Shown: piece by piece, positions 7,945 to 16,675 of the stretch
Position numbering within the stretch: position 1 is the first letter of the stretch
How the letters are laid out: every line of letters begins with the position of its first letter
DNA from: Negativicutes bacterium
Lineage (GTDB): Bacteria > Bacillota_C > Negativicutes > Sporomusales_B > JARLHX01
Direction: 5' to 3'
Length of the DNA: 64,000 nucleotides
Assembly (NCBI GenBank): GCA_031292035.1
Contig: JARLHX010000022.1
Span: 61,508-125,507, forward strand
The notes under the pieces: generated by a model
Database searches by the model: none
What the model was told of the DNA's origin: nothing
Seen by the model: the letters and a program-made list of their open reading frames with translations, nothing else
Program-made: the position numbers and the translations under genes

Positions 7945-9114
7945 ATGATCATCAGGCAGCTGAAAATTAGCTGTATCGCATTAATGGCCATGTGGATGCT
8001 GGCGGCGCCGGTTCAGGCGACCAATAAAATTATGGTGCTGGTCGATCACTCTGTGGTGCTGGCGATCAACAGTCTGGAAAGCATCGCCGTCGGGAACCCG
8101 GAGATCGCTGACGTTGTGGTCATGTCTACTTCCGAAGTGCTGGTAGTAGGCAAAACACCCGGATTTACCAGTGTCCAGATCTGGTCGGCAGACGGGCGCA
8201 CCAGTTACGAGGTTCAGGTAGGCTCCAGCGAATTGGCCGAGGCAGGCGAAATAGGAGCAATATTGGACTATACCGGCATCCGGGTGCGTAAGGTGAATAA
8301 AACGGTAATCCTTGAAGGGACGGTCAAGGATCAGAACCAGCGTACCAGGGCAGAAAAGGTGGCTGCGGCTTACGGTGAAAAAGTGGTCAATTTGCTTGAA
8401 ATTAAAAACCCGATCCAAGTCAAAATAGAGGCCAAGATTATTGAAATCAGCAAAGACCGGTTGGAGAATCTGGGTGCGACCTGGGGAAACGGCAGTCCGG
8501 GCAGTAACCCCGGGGTCTTTGCGCTGGGGCAAAGTTCCACGAATGGCCGGATTAGCGGGCAGGCCTTTGGTTGGTTCGGGACTTATTCAGAAATCAACGC
8601 CCAGCTTGAAGCGCTGATTCAGGAGGGTTCGGCCAGAATTCTCTCCCAACCCAATATCGTGACGGCGAGTGGCGAAAAAGCCAGCATCCTGGTAGGGGGG
8701 GAGATTCCGATCCCTATCAGCGGGGGAAATAACGGTCAGGTAGCGATTGATTGGAAGACATATGGTATAAAGCTGGAGATTGCGCCAGAGGTAAATAATG
8801 CCGGAGCCATTACCAGCAAAATGAAGGCTGAAGTCAGCAGTCTGGACTATGTGTCAGCAGCCAAAGTCAATCTGGGTAATGGGCTGGTGATTCCGTCGCT
8901 GAAAACCCGCCGAGCCGAGGCGGTCGTGACCCTGGCGTCGGGGCAAACCATGGCCATCGGCGGCCTGATCGGCACCGAGGATGAAAAAAGTGTCTCCAGA
9001 CTGCCGCTCTTAAGCGATCTGCCGGTGCTGGGAAAGCTGTTCACAAGTACCTCTTTCACATCAGGGAAGACCGAATTGATTATTTTTATGACGCCAACGC
9101 TGGTGAGCCCCTAG
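7945..9114 (+). CDS. cpaC: Secretin CpaC/RcpA of the Tad pilus
   Basis: This 389-residue protein has a signal peptide ending APVQA. An N-terminal secretin/BON-like domain follows ('VGNPEIADVVVMS', 'VLVVGKTPGFTSVQIW'). The bacterial secretin domain is C-terminal: 'VKIEAKIIEISKDRLENLG', 'ARILSQPNIVTASGEKA', 'GGEIPIPI', 'RLPLLSDLPVLGKLF' and 'TELIIFMTPTLV'. Secretins are multimeric outer-membrane pores, so this gene is direct evidence for a diderm envelope in a genome that also looks Firmicute-like. The ATG at 7945 is preferred over an upstream in-frame ATG at 7903 because it opens directly into the signal peptide and has GAAGGTTGG before it. Confidence 0.92.
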   Translation: MIIRQLKISCIALMAMWMLAAPVQATNKIMVLVDHSVVLAINSLESIAVGNPEIADVVVMSTSEVLVVGKTPGFTSVQIWSADGRTSYEVQVGSSELAEAGEIGAILDYTGIRVRKVNKTVILEGTVKDQNQRTRAEKVAAAYGEKVVNLLEIKNPIQVKIEAKIIEISKDRLENLGATWGNGSPGSNPGVFALGQSSTNGRISGQAFGWFGTYSEINAQLEALIQEGSARILSQPNIVTASGEKASILVGGEIPIPISGGNNGQVAIDWKTYGIKLEIAPEVNNAGAITSKMKAEVSSLDYVSAAKVNLGNGLVIPSLKTRRAEAVVTLASGQTMAIGGLIGTEDEKSVSRLPLLSDLPVLGKLFTSTSFTSGKTELIIFMTPTLVSP

Positions 9115-9243
9115 CCGGTATTTATGGATGGCCTGGAAGCTGCAATTGAAATAGAAGACAATATTCACCTGCTATCAGCATACTATGGAAGTGGTATGGC
9201 AATGGCGCCTTCTAAGTTAGAAAGGCAGTGGAGAATAGAAGGA

Positions 9244-9687
9244 ATGAATGAGAGATTAAGTAACACGCGAGGCGGTGTAATGCTGTTATTCGCCATCCTG
9301 CTGCCCTGCTTGCTGATTGTCACCGGTTTGGTTATTGACATAGGCTATCACTTTGTCGAGAAGGCTAAATTGCAGAATATGGTCGACGCTGCCGCTCTGG
9401 CTGGAGCGCATTTTCTGCCGCTTTCGCCGCAACAGGCGATTCGGGCTGGGCGTGATTATGCGGTGCGGAACGGGCTGCGCGGCAGCGACAAGATAACCAT
9501 GCTGCTTGACGACGGTCACACCGTGCTGCAGGTCGCAGTTACCCGTACTGTTCCGGCCTTCTTCGCGCAGGTATTGGGACTTGACCGATTCGAGATCAGG
9601 GCAGAAGCCAGGGCGAAAGGCAATCTGCAGACTGGCTTGCCGAACCCGGTAGCCTTATTGGTCCCCAGCTTAGAGTCTAGGCGCTAG
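9244..9687 (+). CDS. TadG/TadE-like pilus assembly protein (Flp pilus-associated, short)
   Basis: The 147-residue product opens with 'RGGVMLLFAILLPCLLIVTG', the N-terminal transmembrane segment typical of putative Flp pilus-assembly TadG-like proteins. It continues with 'DIGYHFVEKAKLQNMVDAAA', the family hallmark D-x-A-A-L-A-G-A region. TadG proteins are usually longer, with a C-terminal von Willebrand domain; here only the N-terminal part exists. It lies between the secretin gene and tadB, in the same direction. In this family the segment anchors a pseudopilin-like protein at the membrane. The start at 9244 is approximate; several in-frame ATGs exist upstream to 9124. Confidence 0.75.
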   Translation: MNERLSNTRGGVMLLFAILLPCLLIVTGLVIDIGYHFVEKAKLQNMVDAAALAGAHFLPLSPQQAIRAGRDYAVRNGLRGSDKITMLLDDGHTVLQVAVTRTVPAFFAQVLGLDRFEIRAEARAKGNLQTGLPNPVALLVPSLESRR

Positions 9688-9724
9688 GGCGGTTCCTGAA
9701 GGTGAGTTCGAAGGTGGCGTTGAG

Positions 9725-10633
9725 TTGGTTTCTATCTTGCTTATGATGACTCTATCCAGTTTTGTCCTGTTTTTCCTGGTGCTGCAATATGTCGCCCGGA
9801 CCAGGCTGGCGGTCAACGACCAGACAGCAATCAGCTCTTACGCTGCAGAGCGACCGGGACAGGCGGGAAGAAGCGCGCAACTGGAACACGGTCGCAGCTA
9901 TGAAGAGCGGCTGCGGCAGGCTGGAATTCGCATGAGTGTTTCCCGCTTTCTTATCCTTGCACTGGGAAGCGCTATGACGGCGGGGTTGCTTCTTGCAATG
10001 ATAGTCCCGGCCTCTTTGCGATTGGCCCCGGTGGCTGGAGTCCTTGTATTGGCGGTAATCTTGTTGGTGGTCCGAATCCGGGTTGCCAGGCGTTTCAACA
10101 AATTTAACAGTCAGTTGGGTGAGGCCCTCATGTTGCTGGCCAGTGCCCTCCGGTCAGGACTGAGCTTTCTGCAGGCTGCCCAAATGGTGGCCAAGGAAAT
10201 GCGACCGCCAATGAGCCGCGAATTCGCCAGGATGGTTCAAGAGGTGGAACTAGGGGTGGCTACCGAGGAGGCGCTGGAGAATCTCGCCCGCCGGGTGGGG
10301 AGCGAAGACCTCAGACTGATCGTCACAGCGGTGCTCATCCAGCGACAGGTGGGCGGCAACTTGGCCCAAGTCTTCGATATCATCGCCCAAACCATTCAGG
10401 AACGGCTGATACTACGACGGGAATTGCGTATGCTCACAGCCCAAGGCCGTGCATCAGGCTGGATCATCGCCCTGCTGCCTGTGTTTATGGTTTTCGTTCT
10501 GTCGGCGATCAGCCCGGGGTATTTCCTGTCCCTGGTGGGCGACCCCCTTGGTCTCAGACTGGTTATTGGCGGTATTACCAGCCAACTGCTGGGTATTCTC
10601 ATCATCCGCCGCATCGTGGACATTGATGTATGA
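9725..10633 (+). CDS. tadB: Tad inner-membrane platform protein TadB
   Basis: This 302-residue membrane protein carries the type II secretion F (GspF) domain in its second half: 'LGEALMLLASALRSGLSFLQA', split around 'EVELGVATEEALENLARRV'. Hydrophobic segments lie near residues 1-20, 75-115 and 245-300. TadB and TadC form the platform on which the CpaF ATPase drives pilin polymerisation. Initiation is probably at the TTG at 9725 or the ATG at 9743; GAAGGTGG lies 9-16 nt upstream. The gene precedes tadA/cpaF here, whereas many Tad loci place it after the ATPase. Confidence 0.88.
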   Translation: MVSILLMMTLSSFVLFFLVLQYVARTRLAVNDQTAISSYAAERPGQAGRSAQLEHGRSYEERLRQAGIRMSVSRFLILALGSAMTAGLLLAMIVPASLRLAPVAGVLVLAVILLVVRIRVARRFNKFNSQLGEALMLLASALRSGLSFLQAAQMVAKEMRPPMSREFARMVQEVELGVATEEALENLARRVGSEDLRLIVTAVLIQRQVGGNLAQVFDIIAQTIQERLILRRELRMLTAQGRASGWIIALLPVFMVFVLSAISPGYFLSLVGDPLGLRLVIGGITSQLLGILIIRRIVDIDV

Positions 10634-10746
10634 TAATAGGACTTCAAACGGTAAAAGCCTTAATAATTAATTGACAAATATTGGAAATAATAACTATAAT
10701 AGTAAATGGGGTTTCCCAAAAAATAGCGGCAAGGGAGGTGGAAAAT

Positions 10747-10908
10747 ATGTTGAGTAAATTGTTGCGAAACCAAAAGGGGCAGGCACTGATTGAGTATGGT
10801 TTGATAGTATCGCTGATTTCAATAGCTTGCATTGTAGCCCTGCAAAGCATCGGCGTTAATCTGAATACCATGTTTAGCCAGATAGCCAACTATATCCATC
10901 ATATTTAA
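10747..10908 (+). CDS. flp: Flp/Fap major pilin
   Basis: The 53-residue protein begins with a short basic leader and the Flp prepilin peptidase site: cleavage after Gly11, then Q-A-L-I-E-Y with Glu at +5. A single hydrophobic segment of about 20 residues follows ('GLIVSLISIACIVALQSIG'). This is the structural subunit of the Tad pilus. It has the best ribosome site of the operon (GGGAGGTG, 6 nt before ATG), consistent with high expression. No prepilin peptidase (tadV/cpaA) gene is visible in the window, so processing must rely on a peptidase encoded elsewhere. Confidence 0.9.
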   Translation: MLSKLLRNQKGQALIEYGLIVSLISIACIVALQSIGVNLNTMFSQIANYIHHI

Positions 10909-11009
10909 ACCATGAACAGTTGCGACGAGGCCCTCCGGCGGTTCCGGGGGGTCTTCGATTCATATAGCTACAGACTCAGACTGTTGCTGCGGCTTTTACG
11001 GGGGGATTT

Positions 11010-11408
11010 GTGTTGCGACAAGGCTGCTATGGGCACAGGGGACAGGCCTTGGTGGAGTTCGCTTTGCTCTTGCCGGTAATATTACTGCTGGTATTCGGGC
11101 TACTACAGTTTGGTCTGGTGCTGCATGAGTATCTATTGACCAATGAAGCGGCCCGCGAGGGGGCGCGGATGGCTTCTCTCGGGGCCGACAACCAGGCGAT
11201 CGAAATCAGGGTGAAAAGGGTGGCAGGCTCCTACCAAGCCCAGCAACTGACGATTGCCATTCAGCCGTTCAATCGCCGTTTGGTCGGAGAGGATGTGACG
11301 GTGATAGTCTCAGCCGTTCCCACCGTCATCTTGCCGTATGTTGATCAATGGGTACCACAAAGGATTGAGGGACGGGTGGTCATGCTGGTGGAGCAGGATT
11401 CCCGGTAA
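11010..11408 (+). CDS. tadE: TadE-family pseudopilin
   Basis: This 132-residue protein starts with GTG after GGGGGA. It has the TadE signature G|Q-A-L-V-E-F followed by a hydrophobic stretch ('ALLLPVILLLVFGLLQFG') and the conserved 'NEAAREGAR' helix. The Gly|Gln site with Glu at +5 matches the flp gene, so the same prepilin peptidase can process it. TadE is a minor, pseudopilin-like component needed for pilus assembly. It sits 101 bp downstream of flp; the gap holds no clear terminator. Confidence 0.88.
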   Translation: MLRQGCYGHRGQALVEFALLLPVILLLVFGLLQFGLVLHEYLLTNEAAREGARMASLGADNQAIEIRVKRVAGSYQAQQLTIAIQPFNRRLVGEDVTVIVSAVPTVILPYVDQWVPQRIEGRVVMLVEQDSR

Positions 11409-11438
11409 TTTTGCTATTTCTTGAAGGAGGTTTTGCGT

Positions 11439-12764
11439 GTGCCTATTTTCGGTCATTCCCCCGGCCGTGAACCGTCTGAAAAGGTTCTGCCGCCAGGAAT
11501 TGAGCAGCAGTCCTTGCCGCCTGAACAGTATGACGCGATTAAGGGCCGTATTCACCAGCGGCTGGTACGGGAAATGCGGTCTGGCGACTACCGTATCGCT
11601 GCCGGCGTTAGGACCGATGAGTCGCATCCGCTAATGGGAATCGTGGTCAGGCTGAGTCATGAAGTGATCGACAGTGATCGGCTGCCGGTGTCGGCTGCCG
11701 ATCGGGCCAGGCTGGTCGCCGAGACCATCGACGAGATTTTGGGCCTCGGTCCCATTGAACCACTGCTGAAACAGGAAGATGTTTCCGAGGTCATGGTCAA
11801 CGGCCCTAAAAGCGTGTATGTCGAAAAAGCCGGCAAGATCATCGCCACCGGCATCGAGTTTCGTGACGCAGCTCATGTCATGCATGTCATCGAACGAATC
11901 GTCGCTCCGCTCGGCCGACGGATCGATGAAAGCTCGCCCCTGGTAGACGCCCGTCTGCCGGACGGCTCCCGGGTGAACGCTATTATTCCCCCGCTGGCCC
12001 TTAATGGGCCCTGCCTGACCATTCGAAAGTTTGCCCGGAATTCGCTCGGGGTGGAGGAATTGGTCGAGCTTGGTACTTTGTCGGTAGCGATGGCTGATTT
12101 TCTCAAGACTTGTGTGCGGGGCAAGCTCAACCTTGTGGTTGCAGGCGGTTCCGGTAGTGGTAAAACCACCACTCTCAATGCCTTGTCGGCATTTATCCCT
12201 GATGATGAACGGATCATCACGATTGAAGATGCAGCCGAACTCAAACTCAAGCAGGGGCATGTCGTGCGCCTGGAGACCAGGCTGGCCAACATCGAGGGCA
12301 AAGGGACAATAGATATGCGGGAATTGGTCCGCAATGCACTGCGGATGCGACCAGACCGCATCGTGGTTGGGGAGGTGCGGGGCGGTGAGACGCTGGATAT
12401 GCTGCAGGCAATGAATACCGGACACAACGGCTCCATGACCACCGTTCACGCCAATAGTCCCCGCGACATGCTCAGTCGCTTGGAAACCATGGCCCTGATG
12501 GCCGGACTGGACATTCCCATGCGGGCCATCCGCGACCAAATCGCTTCAGCCATTAACCTCATCATCTATCAGTCCCGGCAGGCAGACGGCAGCCGCCGGA
12601 TTACCCAGATCACTGAAATTCAAGGCATAGCCGACGGGGAGTTCGTACTTCATGACGTATTTGCCATGGGACCCAACAATAAAGATGGCAAAGCGCAAAG
12701 CGCCTTTTATTCCACCGAAGGTTATCCCAAGTGTGTTGAAAAAATACGCATCAAGGGGGCATAG
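11439..12764 (+). CDS. cpaF: Tad secretion ATPase CpaF/TadA
   Basis: The GTG at 11439 lies 8 nt after GGAGG and gives 441 residues. An earlier in-frame TTG at 11421 overlaps the ribosome site itself. The protein has the type II/IV secretion ATPase architecture: an N-terminal 'EIDEIL..LGPIEPLL' region, then Walker A 'GGSGSGKTTTLNAL', 'IITIEDAAELKL' (Asp-box), 'NALRMRPDRIVVGEVRGGE' (Walker B region) and the His-box 'GSMTTVHANS'. It powers Flp pilin polymerisation from the cytoplasmic face. The stop TAG at 12762-12764 abuts the tadC start (TAGTGATG). Confidence 0.93.
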   Translation: MPIFGHSPGREPSEKVLPPGIEQQSLPPEQYDAIKGRIHQRLVREMRSGDYRIAAGVRTDESHPLMGIVVRLSHEVIDSDRLPVSAADRARLVAETIDEILGLGPIEPLLKQEDVSEVMVNGPKSVYVEKAGKIIATGIEFRDAAHVMHVIERIVAPLGRRIDESSPLVDARLPDGSRVNAIIPPLALNGPCLTIRKFARNSLGVEELVELGTLSVAMADFLKTCVRGKLNLVVAGGSGSGKTTTLNALSAFIPDDERIITIEDAAELKLKQGHVVRLETRLANIEGKGTIDMRELVRNALRMRPDRIVVGEVRGGETLDMLQAMNTGHNGSMTTVHANSPRDMLSRLETMALMAGLDIPMRAIRDQIASAINLIIYQSRQADGSRRITQITEIQGIADGEFVLHDVFAMGPNNKDGKAQSAFYSTEGYPKCVEKIRIKGA

Positions 12765-12766
12765 TG

Positions 12767-13678
12767 ATGCTCCTGCTTATCGCAGTGCTGCTGTTTTTTC
12801 TATTGGTTATCGTGTTTTCAGCCATTTTTCTTGGGATCAGAAACAGGTGGGTGCCGCAAAAATGGCTGAGGGATGCTGATAATCAGCGGCTTCAGGCAAG
12901 GGATACGCTGGCCGAAATAAAATCGCACCAAGGGGCGCACCCCACGGTGGAAGAAGCCATGTCGTTCGGAGATTACCTGAGCCCCCGGGCTTCATTGCAT
13001 TTTCTGGATAATAAGCTGATGACTGCGGGGGGGATCTATGGCCTGAGAGCTGAATCCTTTCTAGCGTTGTGGGTGCTCTTTATTTTACTGGCGATCAGCG
13101 GTGGCTGGGTATTGGCCGTTTTTCTGGGACCATCGGGCAGCCTCGGCCCGGTCGCCATAATCGTCGGCGGCGCCGTGGGGGTCGTAGTGCCGCTGCTCAT
13201 CATCGTTCACCGCCTGTCTGAGCGCAAACGGGCAATCCGCCGGGCTTTGCCCAGTATGCTGGACATGATCTATATCAGCGTCGAGGCCGGGTTGACTTTT
13301 GACGGCGCTCTGGCCAAGATCGTCGAAAAGATGCATGGGCCGTTAGCCGATGAATTCGCCCGGGTTCTTCAGGAAATATGGATCGGGGTACCGCGGCGGG
13401 CGGCGTTGCACAATCTTGCCAGCCGTTGTGAGCTGCCTGATGTGGCTGTTTTTACCGCGGCGATGATCCGGGCCGACGAACTGGGGGTCAGCATCGCGCA
13501 GACCCTGAGGATCCAGACCGAAGAACTGCGGAAAAGGCGGCAGGTAAGAATTAGGGAACAGGCCCAGAAGGCGCCGGTGAAGCTGGCTTTCCCGCTGGTG
13601 CTGTTCATCTTTCCCGCCCTGCTGATCGTTCTGCTGGGCCCGGCATTTATCAGCATAGTGAGGACGATTGGACCATGA
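12767..13678 (+). CDS. tadC: Tad inner-membrane platform protein TadC
   Basis: This 303-residue membrane protein has an N-terminal transmembrane helix and a GspF/T2SF domain in the C-terminal half: 'LPSMLDMIYISVEAGLTFDGAL', split around 'FARVLQEIWIGVPRRAALHNLA' and 'RADELGVSIAQTLRIQ'. It ends with 'AFPLVLFIFPALLIVLLGPAF'. It partners TadB in the platform complex. The ATG at 12767 follows AAGGGGGC; a GTG three bases earlier would overlap the cpaF stop. The end overlaps the next gene (ATGA at 13675), so the DUF192 protein is translationally coupled. Confidence 0.9.
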   Translation: MLLLIAVLLFFLLVIVFSAIFLGIRNRWVPQKWLRDADNQRLQARDTLAEIKSHQGAHPTVEEAMSFGDYLSPRASLHFLDNKLMTAGGIYGLRAESFLALWVLFILLAISGGWVLAVFLGPSGSLGPVAIIVGGAVGVVVPLLIIVHRLSERKRAIRRALPSMLDMIYISVEAGLTFDGALAKIVEKMHGPLADEFARVLQEIWIGVPRRAALHNLASRCELPDVAVFTAAMIRADELGVSIAQTLRIQTEELRKRRQVRIREQAQKAPVKLAFPLVLFIFPALLIVLLGPAFISIVRTIGP

Positions 13679-14028
13679 GAACAATAACGATTATTAATTG
13701 TGATAACGGTGTGACCTTGGCTGCGTCGGTTGAAGTTGCGGAGACGATGGGCCAGCGGCTGAAAGGTTTGCTCGGCACTGACGGTCTTGCCTGCGGCCGG
13801 GGTTTGTTGCTAAAGCCGTGTAACAGTGTTCATACCATCGGCATGCGCTATGCCCTTGACATCGTCTTTCTGGGGGATGATTTTCGAGTATTGAAGATCG
13901 TGGAAAATTTGCCTCCGGGACGCATGACCTGGTGCTGGAGAGGAAAAATGGCGCTGGAATTGCCGGCAGGGACTGTAGCGAATACATTCACTGCTGCGGG
14001 GCATCGACTGATGGAGGGCCAGCCGTGA
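13675..14028 (+). CDS. DUF192-family protein
   Basis: This 117-residue protein matches the DUF192 fold by its motifs: 'AETMGQRLKGLLG', 'GRGLLLKPCNSVHTIGM', 'LDIVFLG' and 'RVLKIVENLPPGR', with 'ALELPAG' near the end. Function is unknown in the family; small periplasmic or cytoplasmic members are common next to Tad pilus genes and at chromosomal single-gene loci. It overlaps tadC by 4 nt, so it belongs to the pilus operon here. It is the last plus-strand gene of the operon and faces the chimeric prepilin gene. Confidence 0.85.
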   Translation: MRTITIINCDNGVTLAASVEVAETMGQRLKGLLGTDGLACGRGLLLKPCNSVHTIGMRYALDIVFLGDDFRVLKIVENLPPGRMTWCWRGKMALELPAGTVANTFTAAGHRLMEGQP

Positions 14029-14064
14029 AACGCAATCTGAGGCCCAATTATTCGGTCGCATTTT

Positions 14065-14925
14065 TTATAAAGAAGAAATCATCGTATTAAACCCAGAGAC
14101 TACTGATTGGTCATAATTAATATTCCCGTTTGTTTTGATGGCCACCGTTCCTCCGGCGACGATGGAACCGTTGAGATTGGATACTACATTTAGATTAACG
14201 TTTTGACCGGCTACCAATACCGCCTTGCCAAAGTTCAAGTTATTGGCATTGGCCGAGGTAATGTTATTTCCGGCGATAATCATAACGCTGCCGTTGCCGC
14301 CAAAATTAACATTAGAGGCTTTGATATCGACATTGCCGGTAACATAAATAATGACACTGCTATTGGTCGAGAAGTTTACGTTGCCGGTGGAGTTGGCGAT
14401 AACCCAATCGCCATTAACATAGTAGACTGACTGATTGAGCGTACCTCCGTCGGTGGGGGGGGCATCATGTCCGGCAAAAGCGCTGGCTTCGAAGCTAGGG
14501 AAGGTCATCCCCGGCGTATTTTGATGCAAGGAGCCATTTTGGATGTTGCCGGAAATGTTTGTCGCACTGTAGACTGCGCCATTCACTGAAATATTTCCCC
14601 CTGAGACCGTCTCGGCATAAATCGCCGCCGCCGGCAACTGGGTATCTCCCAGCCAGCCGCCATTACCGCCGCTGCCTCCGCCGCCACTACTTCCTCCGCC
14701 ACTGCCGCTGCCACCGCCACCACTCCCGCCTCCAACACTTCCACTGTTCAGGGTGCCGGCAATGGTCTGAAAAGCGGAAGACACCGTGCCGCCAGTCGTG
14801 GCGAGTGCCCCAATACAGATGCCGGCGATGAGCGCGAGAATCAGAGCATATTCAATCAGGCTCTGTCCCTGTTGGCCTCTTACAATGCCCTGTATGTTTG
14901 TTCGCCGCAAGATCAATTTGTCCAT
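14065..14925 (-). CDS. Large chimeric Flp-type prepilin with Gly/Ser linker and beta-repeat domain
   Basis: This 286-residue protein starts at the ATG after GGAGAGGAGAAGG. It has the same prepilin site as flp: cleavage after Gly20, then Q-S-L-I-E-Y with Glu at +5, and a hydrophobic pilin helix to about residue 45. A flexible Gly/Ser linker occupies about 61-90. The remaining ~195 residues are rich in Asn/Val/Gly with short repeats such as 'GNVDIKASNVNFGG' and 'GQNVNLNVVSNLNGSIVAGG', as expected of a parallel beta-helix or surface-adhesin domain. The N-terminus would insert into the Tad pilus like a minor pilin while the C-terminal domain is displayed, perhaps at the tip. The gene is monocistronic and converges on DUF192. 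The domain family is not certain to me. Confidence 0.75.
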   Translation of the reverse strand: MDKLILRRTNIQGIVRGQQGQSLIEYALILALIAGICIGALATTGGTVSSAFQTIAGTLNSGSVGGGSGGGGSGSGGGSSGGGGSGGNGGWLGDTQLPAAAIYAETVSGGNISVNGAVYSATNISGNIQNGSLHQNTPGMTFPSFEASAFAGHDAPPTDGGTLNQSVYYVNGDWVIANSTGNVNFSTNSSVIIYVTGNVDIKASNVNFGGNGSVMIIAGNNITSANANNLNFGKAVLVAGQNVNLNVVSNLNGSIVAGGTVAIKTNGNINYDQSVVSGFNTMISSL

Positions 14926-15358
14926 AGATACCTTCTCCTCTCCCCGAATGGAGCCTGCCAAAATGGTTGTCACTCATCTTCATTTCTTCTGCCATCAATA
15001 GTTCCCTAATCTATATGTAAAATCCTGGAAATAAAGTTAAAGTAATAAAAATTTTTTTTATAATATAAGAATAGACGCCTAGGGAAGGCCGTAGATAATC
15101 AGCGGGAATTTAGGCTATCTGTTTTATGAAGTTTTTACGCGATGCGGGTTGGTCGTGCTGTGGTGGACTAAAGATAACATAATTAAACAATTTTTCAGTA
15201 ATAATGCAAGGATTACGTGCAGTCGTGGGCGAATTATTACATTATCTATGAATTCTGCTTGCCTCCTATAAAGCGTTAGCCACTCGAAGAGAATGAGATA
15301 ACAGGGATGAAACAGGCATTATTTTTGGATATACAACTATATTTGGAAGAGGTGACGA
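14926..15358. other. Divergent intergenic region between chimeric pilin and MFS gene
   Basis: This 430-bp gap has no convincing reading frame. It contains an AT-rich block at about 15040-15070 (runs of A and T, TATAATATAA) and must carry promoters for the pilin gene (minus) and the MFS-racemase operon (plus). I found no confident operator or terminator in it. Confidence 0.5.
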
Positions 15359-16627
15359 ATGAAAAGGTCAAATTTTCGATGGGTTTTAGCAGTTTTAATG
15401 TTCTCAATCGCATTTATCTCTTATATGGACCGGGTCAACTTGTCGGTGGCTACCCCGACAATCATGCAGGAATTTTCCTTCAGTAAAGTGGAAATCGGCT
15501 TGCTGCAAACAGCTTTTTTTGTCGGCTATGCTGCCATGCAAATCCCGGGTGGTCTGATGGCGGAGTATTTCGGTCAACGCGCTACCTCTTCGGTGGCTGT
15601 GGCGTGGTGGTCGCTCTTTACCTCCTTGACGGCGTTTGGCAGCAGTTTTACTTCTTTCGCCGCCATCCGTTTTCTCTTCGGACTGGGTGAGGGACCGGTT
15701 TATCCCAGTATGGGCAATTTCATCTATCGCTGGTTCAATAAGGCGGAAAAGGCGTCAGCCACTTCGTTTTTACTCGGTGGCGCCTGGATCGGTCCGGTAT
15801 TCGGGCCGCCCATCACGGTTGCCTTAATGCTGGCGTTTGGCTGGCGATCGGTCTTTGTTAGTTTTGGTGTCGTGGGCTTTGTTATTGCCTTAGCCTGGTG
15901 GTTATTGGCAAAAAATGACCCGAATAAGAGTTCTTTTGTGAATTCGTTGGAAGCCGCTCACATCGATGAAGGCCGAGAAATCGCCGCCGATGCAAAAAAG
16001 GAGCTGGCTCCTTGGCGCAGCTTCATGACCTCTACTCAGTTTTGGGCGATCGGCATCCAGTATTTTGTCACAGATTATATCATGTATGTCTTTTTAGCCT
16101 GGCTGCCCTTGTACCTTATGGAGGCGCAGGGTTTTTCGCTGCAGAAGATGGGGATAGCTGCGGCCTTTCCTTGGGCGGCTTTATGTATCATGACTTTCGT
16201 CACCGGCTTTGCCAGTGACAAGTTGATTGCATCAGGCGTTACCAAGCACAAAGCCAGGACGGTTTTTGGCGCCGCTGGCCTGTTGGTCTCCGGGTTAGCC
16301 CTTTATTTAGCCGCCGTCTCCCACGATACTACGATGAATGTCTTATGGCTGACAGTTTCCTTGGGGGCTCTTGGCTGTACTTTTAACGCTTCGTGGGCGT
16401 GTTGCATTGATATCGGCGGGAAGTTCTGCGGGTCGGTATCAGGCTGGATGAACTTTATGGGTAATGTCGGAGGGGTGCTGGCCCCGACGATCACAGCCTG
16501 GATTGCCACTTACTACGGCTGGCAGGCAGCGATTATGACAACTTCTTTTTCTGCGGTGATTGGTGTGATTGCCTGGATCGCAGTAAAACCGGATGTGCCG
16601 CTGGTTCTTCGCAATAAGAGCGAATAA
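15359..16627 (+). CDS. MFS transporter, anion:cation symporter family (sugar acid/hydroxy acid uptake)
   Basis: The 422-residue protein has 12 predicted transmembrane segments and the ACS-family signatures 'YMDRVNLSVATPTIMQEFSFS' (cut here to the start of TM1-loop), 'FGLGEGPVYPSM' and 'ALAWWLLAKNDP'. ACS members import hexuronates, galactonate, glucarate, tartrate or other organic acids with a proton or cation. It is preceded by GGAAGAGGTG at good spacing and lies 48 bp upstream of a LarA-type racemase gene in the same direction. That suggests it imports the racemase substrate. A terminator at 18001 ends the two-gene operon. Confidence 0.85.
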   Translation: MKRSNFRWVLAVLMFSIAFISYMDRVNLSVATPTIMQEFSFSKVEIGLLQTAFFVGYAAMQIPGGLMAEYFGQRATSSVAVAWWSLFTSLTAFGSSFTSFAAIRFLFGLGEGPVYPSMGNFIYRWFNKAEKASATSFLLGGAWIGPVFGPPITVALMLAFGWRSVFVSFGVVGFVIALAWWLLAKNDPNKSSFVNSLEAAHIDEGREIAADAKKELAPWRSFMTSTQFWAIGIQYFVTDYIMYVFLAWLPLYLMEAQGFSLQKMGIAAAFPWAALCIMTFVTGFASDKLIASGVTKHKARTVFGAAGLLVSGLALYLAAVSHDTTMNVLWLTVSLGALGCTFNASWACCIDIGGKFCGSVSGWMNFMGNVGGVLAPTITAWIATYYGWQAAIMTTSFSAVIGVIAWIAVKPDVPLVLRNKSE

Positions 16628-16675
16628 TAACGATTCTTAGCCATTGAGTTAGTACTTGATTGAGGAGGATTCCAG

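Noticed and set aside
11631..12539. Minus-strand open frame (302 codons) opposite cpaF
   Set aside because: It lies inside the cpaF gene with all Walker and Asp/His boxes on the plus strand. The translation is low-quality and no start signal is seen.
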